From the NCBI GenBank assembly GCA_032433595.1, contig JASWJB010000033.1, positions 1 through 64,000 of the forward strand: a stretch of 64,000 nucleotides of DNA, given 5' to 3'. A model generated the notes under the pieces. That model saw only the letters and a program-made list of their open reading frames with translations, did not search any database and was not told the DNA's origin. Position numbers and translations under genes: made by a program. Below are positions 10,962-23,010 of the stretch, in pieces; the first letter of the stretch is position 1; every line of letters begins with the position of its first letter. The DNA comes from Conoideocrella luteorostrata. Its lineage: Eukaryota; Ascomycota; Sordariomycetes; Hypocreales; Clavicipitaceae.

Positions 10962-13442
10962 ATGAAGCGTTCAGCGAGGGCCAGCAGAGCGTGTCTCTGC
11001 TGCCAAAACAGGAAGGTCAGGTGTGACGGTGCCGTGATCGGCCCGCCTTGTACTTGGTGTAAACAACATGGGGAGATATGCAGGTTCACGCAGAGACGAC
11101 ACCGCAAGTTAGTCTGTAGCGTATCCACCGATTACATTCTACTTAAGCTTACCATATAGGTGCTCGACGTTGTTGGTAAACAAAGAAGAACAGAACAGCA
11201 CACTTCCTTGGACCCTGTCGTCCGATATCTTGCCAGTGCTGCCTCACCATGGTTCTTTTACGTCATTACCCTTTATTGAATTTAAACCCGGACCCAACGC
11301 GGACAGAGACGAGATACTGTTTCTCGCGGCACAGGGATGCTTGAGTGTACCGAGCAAGAGCATTGTCGATGAGTTTGTTAGACAATACTTCTTGCATGTC
11401 CATCCATCTGCAATTATGATTGACGAAGCTGAGTTCTGGGAGATTTTTGAGAGCAATGAGGACGATAGCTCGGCCAAGATACCTTTGATGTTGTTCCAAG
11501 CGATATTATTTGCCAGCGTGCCGTATGTTAAGATGCCAATCTTGCTGCAGTGCGGCTTCGCTGATAAGCGCACTGCATTGCATGCGTTTTATAACCGAGC
11601 CAAGGTAAGAGTACTTCCATTTATGCATGCGATATGATCAGCTGACTGATAGTTGCAGCTTTTATTCGAGTCGAAAATGGAAGATCGGCCGCGCTATTTA
11701 GCTCAAACGGCTTTCCTTTTCTCCTCCTACACTACCTGTGCAGATCCACAAGCCGCAAATTCGTGGCTGTCACGTGCCATAGAACTTCTTCTGACGGCCA
11801 AGGATGATTTTGACGATCCTGACCGACGAACAAATAAGGGAAAGGAGCAGCCGAGTTGGAAAAGGCGCCTTTGGTTGTCCATAATCATTCGAGACCGAAT
11901 CATCTGTCTTGGGCTCCGCCGCCGGCCGCAGGTGATGCGAAACGAACTAAATTTGGCTGGTGAACCACTTCAAGAGGACGACTTAATGAACGAAAACCGT
12001 AATTCTCGAGTATATAATACATCAACCAAACGGACTCTGGCTCGAGTCTTCCAGGAACAGTGCCGGTTAGCAGTGCTGCTGACCGATATGGTGTCAATGT
12101 TATTTACCTCTGAGAGCCTTCAAGACGCTACGATTTCCAGCACAGATCTTTCAACTAAGTTTTCAACGGTGTCTTCTACCAAAAAAGCCCTGTCTCAATG
12201 GATAGCGCTTTCCATGCTACCATCGATACTCGATGACACGACATGCCGTGCTGTGAAGCGCATGGTGAAGACGTCTTTTATGTACTATCAGTAAGCTTTG
12301 GCCCTAATTTACGATTTTAAAATGACCTCAGGGCTGAACAAGGCAGTACGGCTTGCATGGGTCTTGCTCACTACGAGTCTATGCTTCTTGTTAAGAATGC
12401 CTCTTTTGCCGGACCCTTGTATAACCACAAACTTCGAGACACGGGAAACACACTGCGAAGTTCAATGATTAAGTTGATAGAGATCATGGAATACTTTAGC
12501 CGGGACTGGGAATGCCAACGGGGACACACAATCTCCATGTAAGTACGGAGCGTCATGCGCAAAATTTGCCCCTCTGCTTACCCCGATAGGCTTGCATTTC
12601 TTGAAATGCCAATGATAATCACTGCCATTGATCTCAAACTATCTCCATCTGCCTCGGAAACGGAAATCAGACGGCAGCGCATGGAAGCCATGGGGAAGCT
12701 GTTCAATGCCTGTGGACAATCATATGTGTTGGCAGATACCATGGGCTCATGCACAAATCAATTACTCCGCCTCGCGTATGACTTTACCCGACGGCTGTTT
12801 CTTCACAATGATCGACAACAGAGCAGCATGGATCCATCATCAAGAGGCCAGAGTCTCGTGCCATCTCGAGCAAGAAATTGGGGCGACGCCTTTTTGCGAT
12901 TTCCACACGCATATCTGATGATATCAACATCTGTAGATTATTATCTTCGCGTAGGAAAGCTGCCATCTTCCGATTGTTTGCCCGAGTTTGTGCAAAGAAG
13001 CACACTCCCCATGGGACTGACTCTGGCGTACGAACTTGAGCCGCCATGGTCAGCGGAGTTGATCCATTCTAACGCAGGAAGTTCGAACCAAGCGTTACAG
13101 AATGCCGACAGTAGAGACTCTAATTTCTTGAAACTTCCATCATCACTAATTTGCCCTATCGAGAACGGGAATCAGGAAGGAGATGCATACACGTATGATC
13201 AGGCTCTGACCCCGATGAACGCAGCTGTTGTAGCAAGCTCTGAGCCTCACGTTGCTGTCCCCAAAAGGCCCCGCACTAATCTTGATTTCTTTTCCTTTGA
13301 CTCCGCATGCGAAGGCAGGTCTCAAACACGGGATTTGGGGAGGGATAGTGTTTCGCCTGATGTTCTCACATGTTCATTGAGCAATGCCCCTGCGGAACTT
13401 GATGAGAATGACCTGTGGTCGTTTATACTACGAGCGGCATGA
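10962..13442 (+). CDS. Zn2Cys6 transcription factor
   Basis: Five-exon model join(10962..11107, 11160..11604, 11659..12290, 12332..12538, 12590..13442), 760 aa. All four introns are 41-54 nt GT-AG, and each join keeps frame. The N-terminus holds a complete binuclear cluster at residues about 11-37, with spacing CX2CX6CX8CX2CX6C, followed by a basic QRRHRK stretch. The middle (residues about 80-500) has the helical fungal-specific transcription-factor region, including DEFVRQYFLHVHP, the RPRYLAQ segment and WLSIIIRDR. The C-terminus is acidic and hydrophobic (DENDLWSFIL), which could activate. Its position head-to-head with the MpaB-like oxygenase gene suggests it may control that gene. The target pathway is unknown. 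Confidence 0.88.
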
Positions 13443-14225
13443 TGCAAACTACACTGATTGTTTTTGATTAAGAAATATTTGTACAGGCCGTCACAAACAG
13501 TTATTTATTTGAGTTATCTTAGCGTTGGAACATTTAAAGCTATTGCGTACCTTTGAGATAAATTTGTAGAGAAGGCAGAAAGCTATTACCATATAAGCAG
13601 AGATATTGCCGAGCTTGTCGATATTGCCGAGCTTGTCGCCCAAGATTCACGTCGATGCTAGGCTGGCATGGTCTGTGACATGGATTTGAGAATAACCCGT
13701 TTAAACAGAGAGCTTTACAGTCTGGGATAGGGCGACACAGCAGTAAGAGACGTTACATAAAGGGTACATGGTCATTTCATTGTGCCGTTTCTTTATTTTT
13801 ATTTTTATTCTTGGTTCTGTTTCTTTGGTTGATAAACCAGGAGCTTTGAATCTCCTTGGTCCTCGCAATTGTGTGATGAGCACAGCGTAGACGGGGACGA
13901 CCGGTTTAAAGTATGGCCTTCATTCTACTGATTACATCGAGAGGCCCATAATTAGGTCTATCGCCCGGTTGGTTCGGTATGCTGGATTGGGTGTTGTATT
14001 GTGTTGGGTTGCATTAGTGCTTGAGAACGGGTGTACGTACTCTGAGGGAGCCAACATCAACCCAAATTGTGGCATAGAACTAACAGTCTCTCACTCCTGG
14101 GAATATGACACAATGGCCCTCCCCCCGTCCTGCCATCGTAGAGCCCGTCGATTCCCGTTTTTTCATCTACGCTGTAGAGCCGCCGCAGTCACGTCACGAT
14201 GCCGCCGACGCTATCCAGTTTTCGC
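13443..14225. other. Intergenic region with an 18-bp tandem duplication
   Basis: No gene seen. A perfect 18-bp direct tandem duplication, ATATTGCCGAGCTTGTCG, occupies 13603-13620 and 13621-13638. The remainder leads into the SDR pseudogene. Confidence 0.5.
13603..13638. repeat. Two-copy 18-bp tandem repeat
   Basis: Two identical adjacent copies of ATATTGCCGAGCTTGTCG, about 160 bp downstream of the Zn2Cys6 gene stop. This is likely a simple slippage duplication, with no evident function. Confidence 0.8.
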
Positions 14226-14998
14226 ATCCAGTTCTTTCCTCCAAAGCCTGACTTCACCGAGCGTGATATTTCAGGTCTCAAGGGCAACGCAAGTTCACGT
14301 TTAGAAATGAGTCACCACGGCCCATCCATGCTGACTTCTTTGAGCAGGTCTATTTTGTAACGGATGCTAACAGCGGGATTGGAAAAGAAGGAGCCCGCAT
14401 ACTGTATCCCAAAAATGCTAGGGTCTATTTCACCATGCGCTCGGAAGGCAAGGCCAAACAGGTTATAAAATCTATGGCGGGCTCTCATCCCGACTCGTCT
14501 GGAGAGCTCATCTCCGTTTTGCTAGACTTGAGTGACCTGACAAGTCTGGCTTCTATAAATATGAAATCAGCAACGCAGGCAATTGGGCATATACTGTGAA
14601 GTTCTCGAGGCGGTACACAGCATCTGACATCGCCAGCATTGCTCTCAACCCCGGAAATCTTCGTTCAGAATTGTTTCGATCCCAGGGGCTTATAATGCGG
14701 CTCTTTAACACCTTCTTGCTATACCTAGTCATCAACGGTGCATACGCCGAGTTGTACGCGGGTTTCTCCCCAGAGATCACCATAGAGAAATCGGGAAGCT
14801 AGGGCGAGTATTGATTTCTAATGTGACATGGTTGTATATGCTCTCAAACTCATATTAATCTAGTAATACCGTTTAAGGCGGCTCTACGAAATACGCGATG
14901 ACCTGATCCAAGCGACCAAGACCGAAGCATAGAATGGTAACTCAGGTGTGCAGAAGTTCTGGGAGTGGTCCGAAGAGCAAGTCGCTCCATACCTGTGA
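14226..14998 (+). pseudogene. Decayed short-chain dehydrogenase/reductase (retinol-dehydrogenase-like SDR)
   Basis: Family-like segments appear in order but in broken frames. They are an N-terminal IQFFPPKPDFTERDISGLKG (from 14226), then VYFVTDANSGIGKEGARIL, then LDLSDLTSLASIN, then YEISNAGNWAYTVKFSRRY, ALNPGNLRSELFR and INGAYAELYAGFSPEIT, and finally RLYEIRDDLIQATK and VQKFWEWSEEQVAPYL ending at 14998. Several lesions are visible. The central segment between LASIN and YEISN (roughly 80 residues, with the NAGVM and SS-type catalytic Ser region) is gone. The nucleotide-binding TGxxxGxG reads TDANSGIG. The catalytic YxxxK reads YEISN, so Lys is lost. Stops and frame changes interrupt the C-terminal half. 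It lies between two Zn2Cys6 regulator genes and is probably a remnant of a tailoring enzyme. Confidence 0.85.
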
Positions 14999-17706
14999 TC
15001 AACCGCACTATTCGCCTTGTCGATTATTCACGCTGATGTTGTTGGATAGCCAAGGTTCGACTTGCGGGCTGCTGGAAAACGACATCTCAGCAACTTCAAG
15101 AGAAAGAAAAGAAAGCCATCATCATGATACGTGGGCAGCAAAGAGGCTATAAATTGAAGAAACTCGGGAAATTTTTCCGCGAACAGGTAACTAAATGTAG
15201 CTTTCGTCATGATGTTGTTGGAATAATTAGCCGCTTGACCGCCGGAGCAAAAGTGTAAGCCTACTGAACTTCTTTCCAGTGGCTGTAGTTAGGGCCTATA
15301 TTCTAGACAAAACATATGTAGCAAGCTGACAGAGTAGAAACATAGAGATAAGACGCAAACTGACATAAAGGGTGACTGATCTGATGCTCTCAAATCCATC
15401 TTGCATTAGACTCGAACCACCAAAAGACCTTGCAACTGTTGCGTTGAGTATATAAGCCACTATTTGCTACTACTAGAGAGACATTTAGTAGACCTACATT
15501 TTGCTCCATCAAAGGAATAAGAATTCCGACAGCAACAGCACGATGCCTGCACTAAGCACTCATCATCTGCATGCTAAGCAGCCAAGCAGGTTATCACTCA
15601 CAACTGATCTTGCGGCACTTTTCAAGTCAAAGAATGGTTCTACAGTTAAGCAAAGGGGGAATGCGCTTGAATGCGTTGCAAAATTGGATTTCCCGTCTCG
15701 CCACCTTGACACGCGCACATAGTCATCCGGCAAAATTTTCACCGTCAGTAGACAAAATTTTTTTCCGAAAGAACTGGCAAAGAAAAGGATTGCAAGAGAA
15801 AGTTCAGTGAGCAAAGGCCAGTAACCGTACGGAGTACATTGGTGGTGGAGGCTGTCAGCACGCACCGCTCGGCAGGAACGGCGAAAAATTGAAGCACGCA
15901 CCAGGATGACGCCGACAAGTAGGCGTGGTTGTGGCCAATCATTATATGTATCCAGATGATTGACAAAGGCTCCTGGGACTCACAAACATGGTGTTAGGTG
16001 AAGAAAGATGTCGAGGCTATGGCGTCACTTTGATATTATGGCGGTTCTCGGAGCGGCAGTCGGACGTCGAGCACGAAATCGCCAAATTTAGCATTTTGGA
16101 CATGGACACCAACAAGAATGCGGGGCCAGGCTGTCCATGGGGCCTAACGGCCCGACATCCGATGAGGGTGTAATTTAGGCGTGAAATAGTGGGATTCCAG
16201 ACTTTGTAATGTCCCGATAGAACATATAGAGTTGTGGAACAGATGCAACTGAGTGATGTTTCGCAGTCGGCGGTGCTGCGGAGACGGTCAGGTCAAATAC
16301 GTAGTACGGAGTACACAGCCGATAGATAAAATGTGTGGCGGCGGCAAATTTTCGCAGATGAACTAAGAAGCGGGTCATCGGGATGGGACACAACGCGCTG
16401 TGGAATAGAAGCCATTCTGCTTGATAACATTTTGCAACGGCAATCAGGGTTCATGGGATAATGCGGCCGCTCAAGATCCTCTTGGCAGCGAACAGCGATA
16501 AGGGAGTATGGTGGAATACGGAGTACCCATGGCGTAGAGACAGAATTGGCCGATAAGGTAACAATCAATTACGGCAGATGATGAAGATCCATTAGGATCA
16601 TCTCCCAATCAAAGACAAATACCTGGTCAAAGAGTCTTGGCGAGGACAAGAGCATTGTACACGTGAGCACACGGTGACTACTTCCCTGTACTCCGTGCTG
16701 CGTAAGGAGTCTTGTTCTACCATGCCTCAAATAATGCAGTGCCACGCCACGCCGCGGCATTGCATCATGTCGCACGTTGTTTCCATGCAAAAGCTGGCTG
16801 GGCCAATGCAACACAGCACCTCGCGTGCCAGCCATCTCGATCGATGTCAAGCAGAGTGTCGAGTGTCGAGTGTTGAGTGTTGCCGCACTGCGTGGACGCT
16901 GGTGTAGCAAAACGTGCTGCACAAGCCGGCTTCGGACCGTCGGCGTGGCATCAGGAACCTAGGAGGAAGGCGCGACCCTGGCATTGCTGGCACGGAACAC
17001 CCTCGACGCTCCTCGATTCGCTTGTCTGCGCCCCGGCGGGGCCATTGACATGCTTTCACCACAAACAGCCAAGCGGGTCCCACAAAAAGACTGTCAAATC
17101 ACCGCCATTTTAACGCACGAAGACGCACAACAACGACCGACAATGACCGAACCGACTAGGCCTCCGCACCCTAAAACCAACTGACCCGACCTGATCTGAT
17201 GGTTTGTCGAGTCAAGTCAGTCTGGTGCTTGAATTATTGTTCTAATCCAACCCGTACGTGCAGAGTAAGAGCAGACCTGGTCCGTTATCGCCCTTGCCTT
17301 CGCTATTGCCTTCGCCTTTGCAAACGGCATCGTCTCGCTCAAGCCCAGTCTGCCGACAGGTTCCTGTCCTGCGCGCCTTCCCACCATCACCGGACCATCG
17401 GCTGCAAATCCGCAATCTGCTATCCCTGACTCCTGCTCCTTATCCAGCTTCCCACGTCTGCGCCTCACAGCTCATGATCCCCGACCCAGTTTATCCCCGC
17501 GGTTATCGATCGACCTGAAGCCCATTTACAGCCACCTCCAGAAGCTCCTCCAGAGGCTGATTTCCTTCCTGCTGGCGACTTACGACGCTCACGCTCTCTT
17601 ATTGCGCGCTTATTGCGCGACTGTTCAAGACCATTGCATCTTTCGAAGAGCAAGGGGCTCGTAGCAGGGCGTCCTCGACCGCCGTGCGCCCCAGTGTTTC
17701 TTCCGT
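14999..17706. other. 2.7-kb non-coding region
   Basis: No supported gene. It holds three exact copies of the TACGGAGTA motif (15828, 16305 and 16517). The final 400 bp is presumably promoter and 5' UTR of the dual-cluster transcription factor. It carries short frames only, with low-complexity, Pro/Arg/Ser-rich translations. Confidence 0.5.
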
Positions 17707-20213
17707 ATGTCCGTAGCCAGGTTCGCCTCGCCAGTCACGAATCTGGACATGGACACGGCGGCAGTCCCGGCGTCCGCTGGGCCTCTCAACTCTCAGTCTC
17801 AGCGTCGCCCAATCTCTGGTCAGGATCAAGTTAGCTCTCACTCACGTTCGGACTCACGTGGAGGCTACTCACCAAGTCAGCGCCCAAAAAAGTCCTCTTC
17901 GACTTGTTCTACCTGTCGCTTTCGCAAAGTTCGCTGCAATGGCGCCCGGCCACTTTGTTCCAATTGCCAGAGACTCGGGTTTCCCTGTTCGTATGACGAC
18001 TCCGAAGGTGACAATTGGTCCATGGCTCTGCCACGCCGAAGGGTCAAGCAGGCATGTTTGAGTTGCCACAGTCGCAAAGCGCGCTGTTCCGGCCACATGC
18101 CCGCATGTGATCGATGTCGTGCTCAGGGCATCGACTGTATTTATCGCCCAGGCAAAAGAGTCAAAGGTGCAACAGGCAGAGGCAGTCATTATGAAAACTG
18201 CAGCCCTCGCAGCCATGAAGCTGATGATGATAGGGACAGGCAGAGGGATGGAGACTATGACAAAGGCGACGATAGTGATACTCCTCTAACTGATCTAGCA
18301 AACACACCCAGCACGTATAATCACGATATGTAAGTTGACGCTCTGTAGCCCGCAAGGTGTGCCCTCGTGAGTACCTAATACGCGCTAACGGATGTCGCAT
18401 AAAACACAGCTCTGGCGTAGACGGGTCTTTTGACTCTCTAACAAGCCGCACGTTCGACCAATTTTTCCGCCATGTTCACCACATTCCAATGTACTCGTTC
18501 CTGCACCGTGCGTCACTTATGGAGCAATACAATGCCGGCAAAGTCGACAAGGCACTGTTACTCGCCTTGATAGGCATCACGTCTTGCCTCACGGATATGG
18601 GCAGTGGTGTGCGAGAGTATGGCGACCGTTGTATCGACCGAGCAGAAAGCCTCCTCTTTTCTGACTACTCGCGGCCATCGACATTCAAAGTCCAAGCGCT
18701 CGTTTTCATGATTAAGCATAGAATCCTCTCTAACAGATACCCCAGTGCCTTTATGCTGCTGAGCATGGCATCGCGGTTCGCCGCGGCACTCCGCTTGAAC
18801 CACAACAGCCCTAATTTATGTTTTCTCGCTCAAGAATCTCGAAGACGATTAATGTGGTCCCTCTACTGCATCGACACTGGCATCTCCGCGGGTTACCGCG
18901 ACTTTGCGCTTTGGCGAGCCGATAGGATCTTTGTCAGTCTGCCCTGCAACGAACGCAACTTTGAGTTTGACTTGCCGCAGCCTGCTGAAATGCTCAATCC
19001 TGATTTCAATGGTCCGGAGATGCAGCATAGTGAAGATGTTGGGAGCTTAGCTCTTCATATTCGAATTCTTCATCTGCGCCAGAAAATCATTGAATTCACC
19101 AAGGATGTTCTGGTCAGCCGAACAATGGCGGATACGTCAGGTTTGCAAGAACCCGTGTTGGCACTGCACAAACAGTTGGACGACTTTGCCAGCAGACTCC
19201 CCTCTTCTTTTCAGTTTTCCGATAGTTCACTCCGGCTTCGAACATATTCCCCAAGGATATGTGTCTTCGTCATGATCCACGTATGGTGGCACCAGTGCCA
19301 CTGCGACCTGTACCGCATGACCATGGCTGGATTCCGTGAAGCATTGCCCGAGGCGACGCTGGCAAACCTCGATCAGGGATTTTTGAACCACTGTCAACGC
19401 CAGTGCGTTGATCATTCGCTGGCCATGGCTAGTATTTTTGCATCTATGCAAAAACTCGGGGCTAAACCCGTGGCTGATTTGGACCTTGCTCTGTGCGCAT
19501 ACCAATGTGCCCGCATGCTCAAATACGCACTTCAGGGGGGAGGGGACAAGTTCGGTCTTTCCGTAGAGGCGGTCACGGAGAAAGCCAAGGTGTGCCTGCA
19601 GGCCATTAAACAATGCTGCATGGGTCCCGCGGCCGGGGCCATTCGATCAGACTTGGAGAGGTTGATCAGCCAGGGTCTTGGCTCAGAAGTGTCGTCTCCC
19701 CGGGACAGCAGCGCCCTCGACGCCAACAAATCAAGTCATGCCAATGAAACCGATGCTCCTACAAGGCATCCTGTTCTCCGAAACATCGAATTGACCGAGG
19801 AGCCGGAAGTTATATCGACCACCAAGACTTTAACGAACCATACCAACTCGCCTTCAGTAGAGCCATTCATCAATACACCTGTTACGGCAGCCCCCATACA
19901 GACACCGCTGTCTACACACATATTGGACCCCTCCAACCCTTGGAGCGCCGTACCACAATTCTCTCCCATGGCGACAGCACTTCCGATCGGTCATACAGAG
20001 CACCCAGGCGCCGCAGAGCCGATGGAATTGGCAGCCGAGTCGAACAAGCCCGAGACGTCCTCCAACGAAATAAACAGCGCATACGAAGGGGCGCTGGAAG
20101 GATTTGATCAAGATAACGGGCTGGCTCATGCCATGGGTGTCGAGTTGACTCCTTGGAACTGGAGTAGTGATCTACAGTGGCCGGATTTTCTGTCAAATAG
20201 TGTCGGAGTGTAA
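17707..20213 (+). CDS. Transcription factor with two tandem Zn2Cys6 clusters and fungal TF domain
   Basis: Model join(17707..18329, 18410..20213), 808 aa. The 80-nt intron has GTAAGT, a GCTAAC branch-like site and CACAG, and it joins HD|ISGVDGSFDSL in frame. Two complete binuclear clusters lie back to back, at residues about 64-91 (CSTCRFRKVRC then CSNCQRLGFPC) and about 117-144 (CLSCHSRKARC then CDRCRAQGIDC). Both have spacing CX2CX6CX6CX2CX6C. An acidic, Asp/Arg-rich linker follows. The second exon carries the regulatory region, with a typical RRRLMWSLYCIDTGIS-like motif and hydrophobic helices. A Ser/Thr/Pro-rich C-terminal tail ends in an aromatic/acidic patch (LTPWNWSSDLQWPDF) that resembles an activation segment. 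Most family members have one cluster, so the doubled finger is notable. Target genes are unknown. Confidence 0.88.
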
Positions 20214-20674
20214 TCTAGCAAGTGGACGATTGTTGAGGAGATGGCATGTAGATGGTATCTACGAATACCCGGGTGCATATCCACCACGTTTTCATTTACA
20301 GAGATTAGACCTAGAATGGAAGATACCCGGTGCAACTTCAGGCACGTTGGCCGATCCATTTAGTAGTAGTTTCAACTCCCAGGAGGCTGATTTTGCTTCC
20401 ACGACTATAGCTAATAAAGCGACTGCATACGACGTCTTTTAGCAAACTGATGATGGGGATGTCTGCTAAAATTCTGTGCTCAGAAACCCAACGGCCATGG
20501 TCAACAGTTGCCTGCTCAACAGCGGTGCATTCTGCGGGCCGCGCATCTGTCGACATCTTGGCCAATATTTTCTCCTTCTCGATCTATGACATACTGCATT
20601 CCGAAAGCAAGAACTAGTAAGTCGTCTTGTTTCTACACTCGTCAAACTGCTCGCCTAACCAACTGCAGGACAAG
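20214..20674. other. Intergenic region between convergent genes
   Basis: 460 bp between the transcription-factor stop and the PARP stop on the opposite strand. Presumed 3' UTRs; nothing else seen. Confidence 0.5.
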
Positions 20675-23010
20675 TTACATCTCAACGTGAAACAGGTAGC
20701 GAAGCTTGACCTGAGCAATGTCGTAGCATATGTATTCGTTGTATTGCAACCACGCGCCATCAATTTTGGTTGGTCCAGGAACAGTTGTAGTATCAGGCTA
20801 CAACAATGACATGTTAGTCTGCAGGGGAACATGAGTCTGTAAGGCCAGAGAGGGGGGCCGGATTCTCACCATTTTGATGCCTTTCAACCCTTTGTGTACT
20901 TGGCCAGCATCCATCCATTTGTTGGGGCCAGTGCTGCCCATACCCCAAGTGCTGTACATTCCATTACTTGCGGCATCTTCTCCGGCATTGTACGAGGCAT
21001 CTTTCAATTTCTGTATAGGATCGCCGAGCTCGGCTTCGCAAAGCAGAAGAAGCGCCTGGTTGTTTGAGATATATGAGCAACAATAGTTGGCGGACTTGGT
21101 GGACATGTCGGCCAGGTAGATGCCCTTGCCAAACATGTAGCCCGATACTGGAGCCTCTGGAGGAGCGATACGCAATCCTTGACTAAGAATACCACCAAAA
21201 TTGGTACAACGGGAACCGTGCCAAAGGAGGCGCCTATCAGAGGGTATCTTGGTGAATTTTGAGTCATTGAAACGCTCGAACTCTCCAGCACGTTGGATGC
21301 GAAAGATATTTTGGACCTTGAAATGGATTCCATGAGTTGATCCTTTGAATCCGTTGAGATATCTTTGAAGAAGATCAAATTCGGTACTCGAATGATCAAG
21401 AGCTGCCATCTCATCCATGCCTAGCCCGAGATAATGACTGTCCATGGGGTGTACGGTCTTGACTTTCGAGCGGTCAATCTTCATGATGTTCGAGGCGTCC
21501 TTCATATCAGACAAGCTTTCCAGAAGCTCAATCTCTTTCTTCAGATGAGCCTCGGTGTTGATAATCGGTGGACGGTTGCGACCAAAGGCATGTGGAATCA
21601 ATGAGTAGTACGTGTTGGAGAGTTGCTCTGTCGCTTCCGAAAGAGGCCTGCCCCACTGACTCAGGGCGAGCGAGTGATCGTCCATTAGCGACGCGAGGTC
21701 CTTTAGTTGCTGGAAGCCGCGAAGGATAGTAGCCTTGCTGAGCTTACCGAGAGGCAGCTTGTTGGCGTCGTAGTTGAGCGAGGACATGGTAGCATTGAAG
21801 AAATTTTGGTTAAAAATTAGCTCCATAACTTTTCGAACGGGCTCGGAAAGAGTGCACTCAGGTAGCTTGAACTCTTCTTCATCCTCTTCCTTTTTGGCGC
21901 CATTGGCCTCATCAGGTTCGTCGTCGTCAGATTCGTCATAACTCCGCTCCACAAATGCATATTTGTTGGGCTTGGGGTCCTTTGTTCGATCTTTCCAAGC
22001 AAGACCAGATTTATCCTTGAACTTCTTCTCAAAGTGTTTCTTGGCATCATCAAGAGAACCATTTCCAAGAATAGCACTATGTCCCGACTCGCCGACGCGA
22101 CCCCATCGAGTCCAGGTCTTATAGTGGGAGCCTTGGGCTAAAATCTAGGCAAAGTTAATATCGCTACTTCAAATGCGGCATCATCCTTTTATATAAAGGC
22201 ACCCAAACTTACTTGCACCCGATAAAATTTGTTGTGGTTGTTCGTAGTATTCGACTGGTTCATGGACGCGTCGTAGATCATGCCACTCTTAGGCTCAACG
22301 TAGACTGTGTGATGTTGAAGAGGGCAGTGCTCATCCACCGGAATCACAACGTTCTTTTTCTTCAGAAATTGACCTTTGTTGAGCTCCTGGAGCTTCTTTT
22401 CAATCGATTCCTCCTCCACTGCGATTTGCTTGCCATCCTCCACATCTTTCTTCTCTTCGTCCACGACCTTGGCGGCTTTACCCTTGGCCTTTTTGGTTTT
22501 TGGCCCTGCCTCCTTTGCCTCCTTAACGTCGTCACCGGTAGCGACGGGATTCGCTACCGCAATTGGTCTTTTTTTGCCCTTACTATTCGCCGTACCTTTT
22601 CCGTTTGTGGTTGGCTTTTCTTCGACTTTCTCTCCTTCATCCTCATTTGGCCATAAGTAATTATCTGGATCAACATTCGTCATCAGCCTGGTCACTTCCT
22701 CCACCCACTCTGGCTTGACCATAGCTACGCCGGCTGCCATAGCATCTGCAACCTTGGGTGCTTTTCTCAGATAGTCCTTTTCGTCACAGACAAGGTGGGT
22801 ATTGCGTCCACTAACGGAGGCAGTTACCGATGCGCCAAGGGACATGAAAAGACTATGAAGTTCTTTGTGGGAATGCCCGGGAAACTTGCCGCTGAAAACA
22901 AGACGACATTCTGCAAGTGGCCGGACCGGAGTTGCTGGGGCCGGAGCTGGAGCTGGCGTTGGAGCAGAGGCGGCAGCGGCGGCAGCCCTTCGGCCGCGAG
23001 TGGTAGGCAT
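20675..23010 (-). CDS. Poly(ADP-ribose) polymerase (BRCT-WGR-PARP)
   Basis: Model complement(join(20675..20797, 20870..22144, 22213..23010)), 731 aa. It transfers ADP-ribose from NAD+ to proteins in DNA-damage signalling in the nucleus. An Ala/Pro-rich N-terminus precedes a BRCT domain (about 35-125, with LVFSGKFPGHSHKEL and PEWVEEV). A Lys-rich, NLS-like linker (about 165-220) follows, then the WGR domain (about 240-360, with the signature TRWGRVGESG across the first join). The helical regulatory domain (about 385-500) and the catalytic domain complete it, with LLWHGSR (His), GIYLADM (Tyr) and the Glu in LQYNEYI. That Glu lies in the 41-codon last exon, which is missed if the middle frame is read through to its own stop. 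The ATG at 23010 was chosen over the in-frame ATG at 23148 because homology starts there. Counterparts include PrpA of Aspergillus. Confidence 0.93.

Noticed and set aside
15361..15460. GGTTCGAGTC (minus strand), tRNA T-loop look-alike
   Set aside because: No cloverleaf can be built around it.
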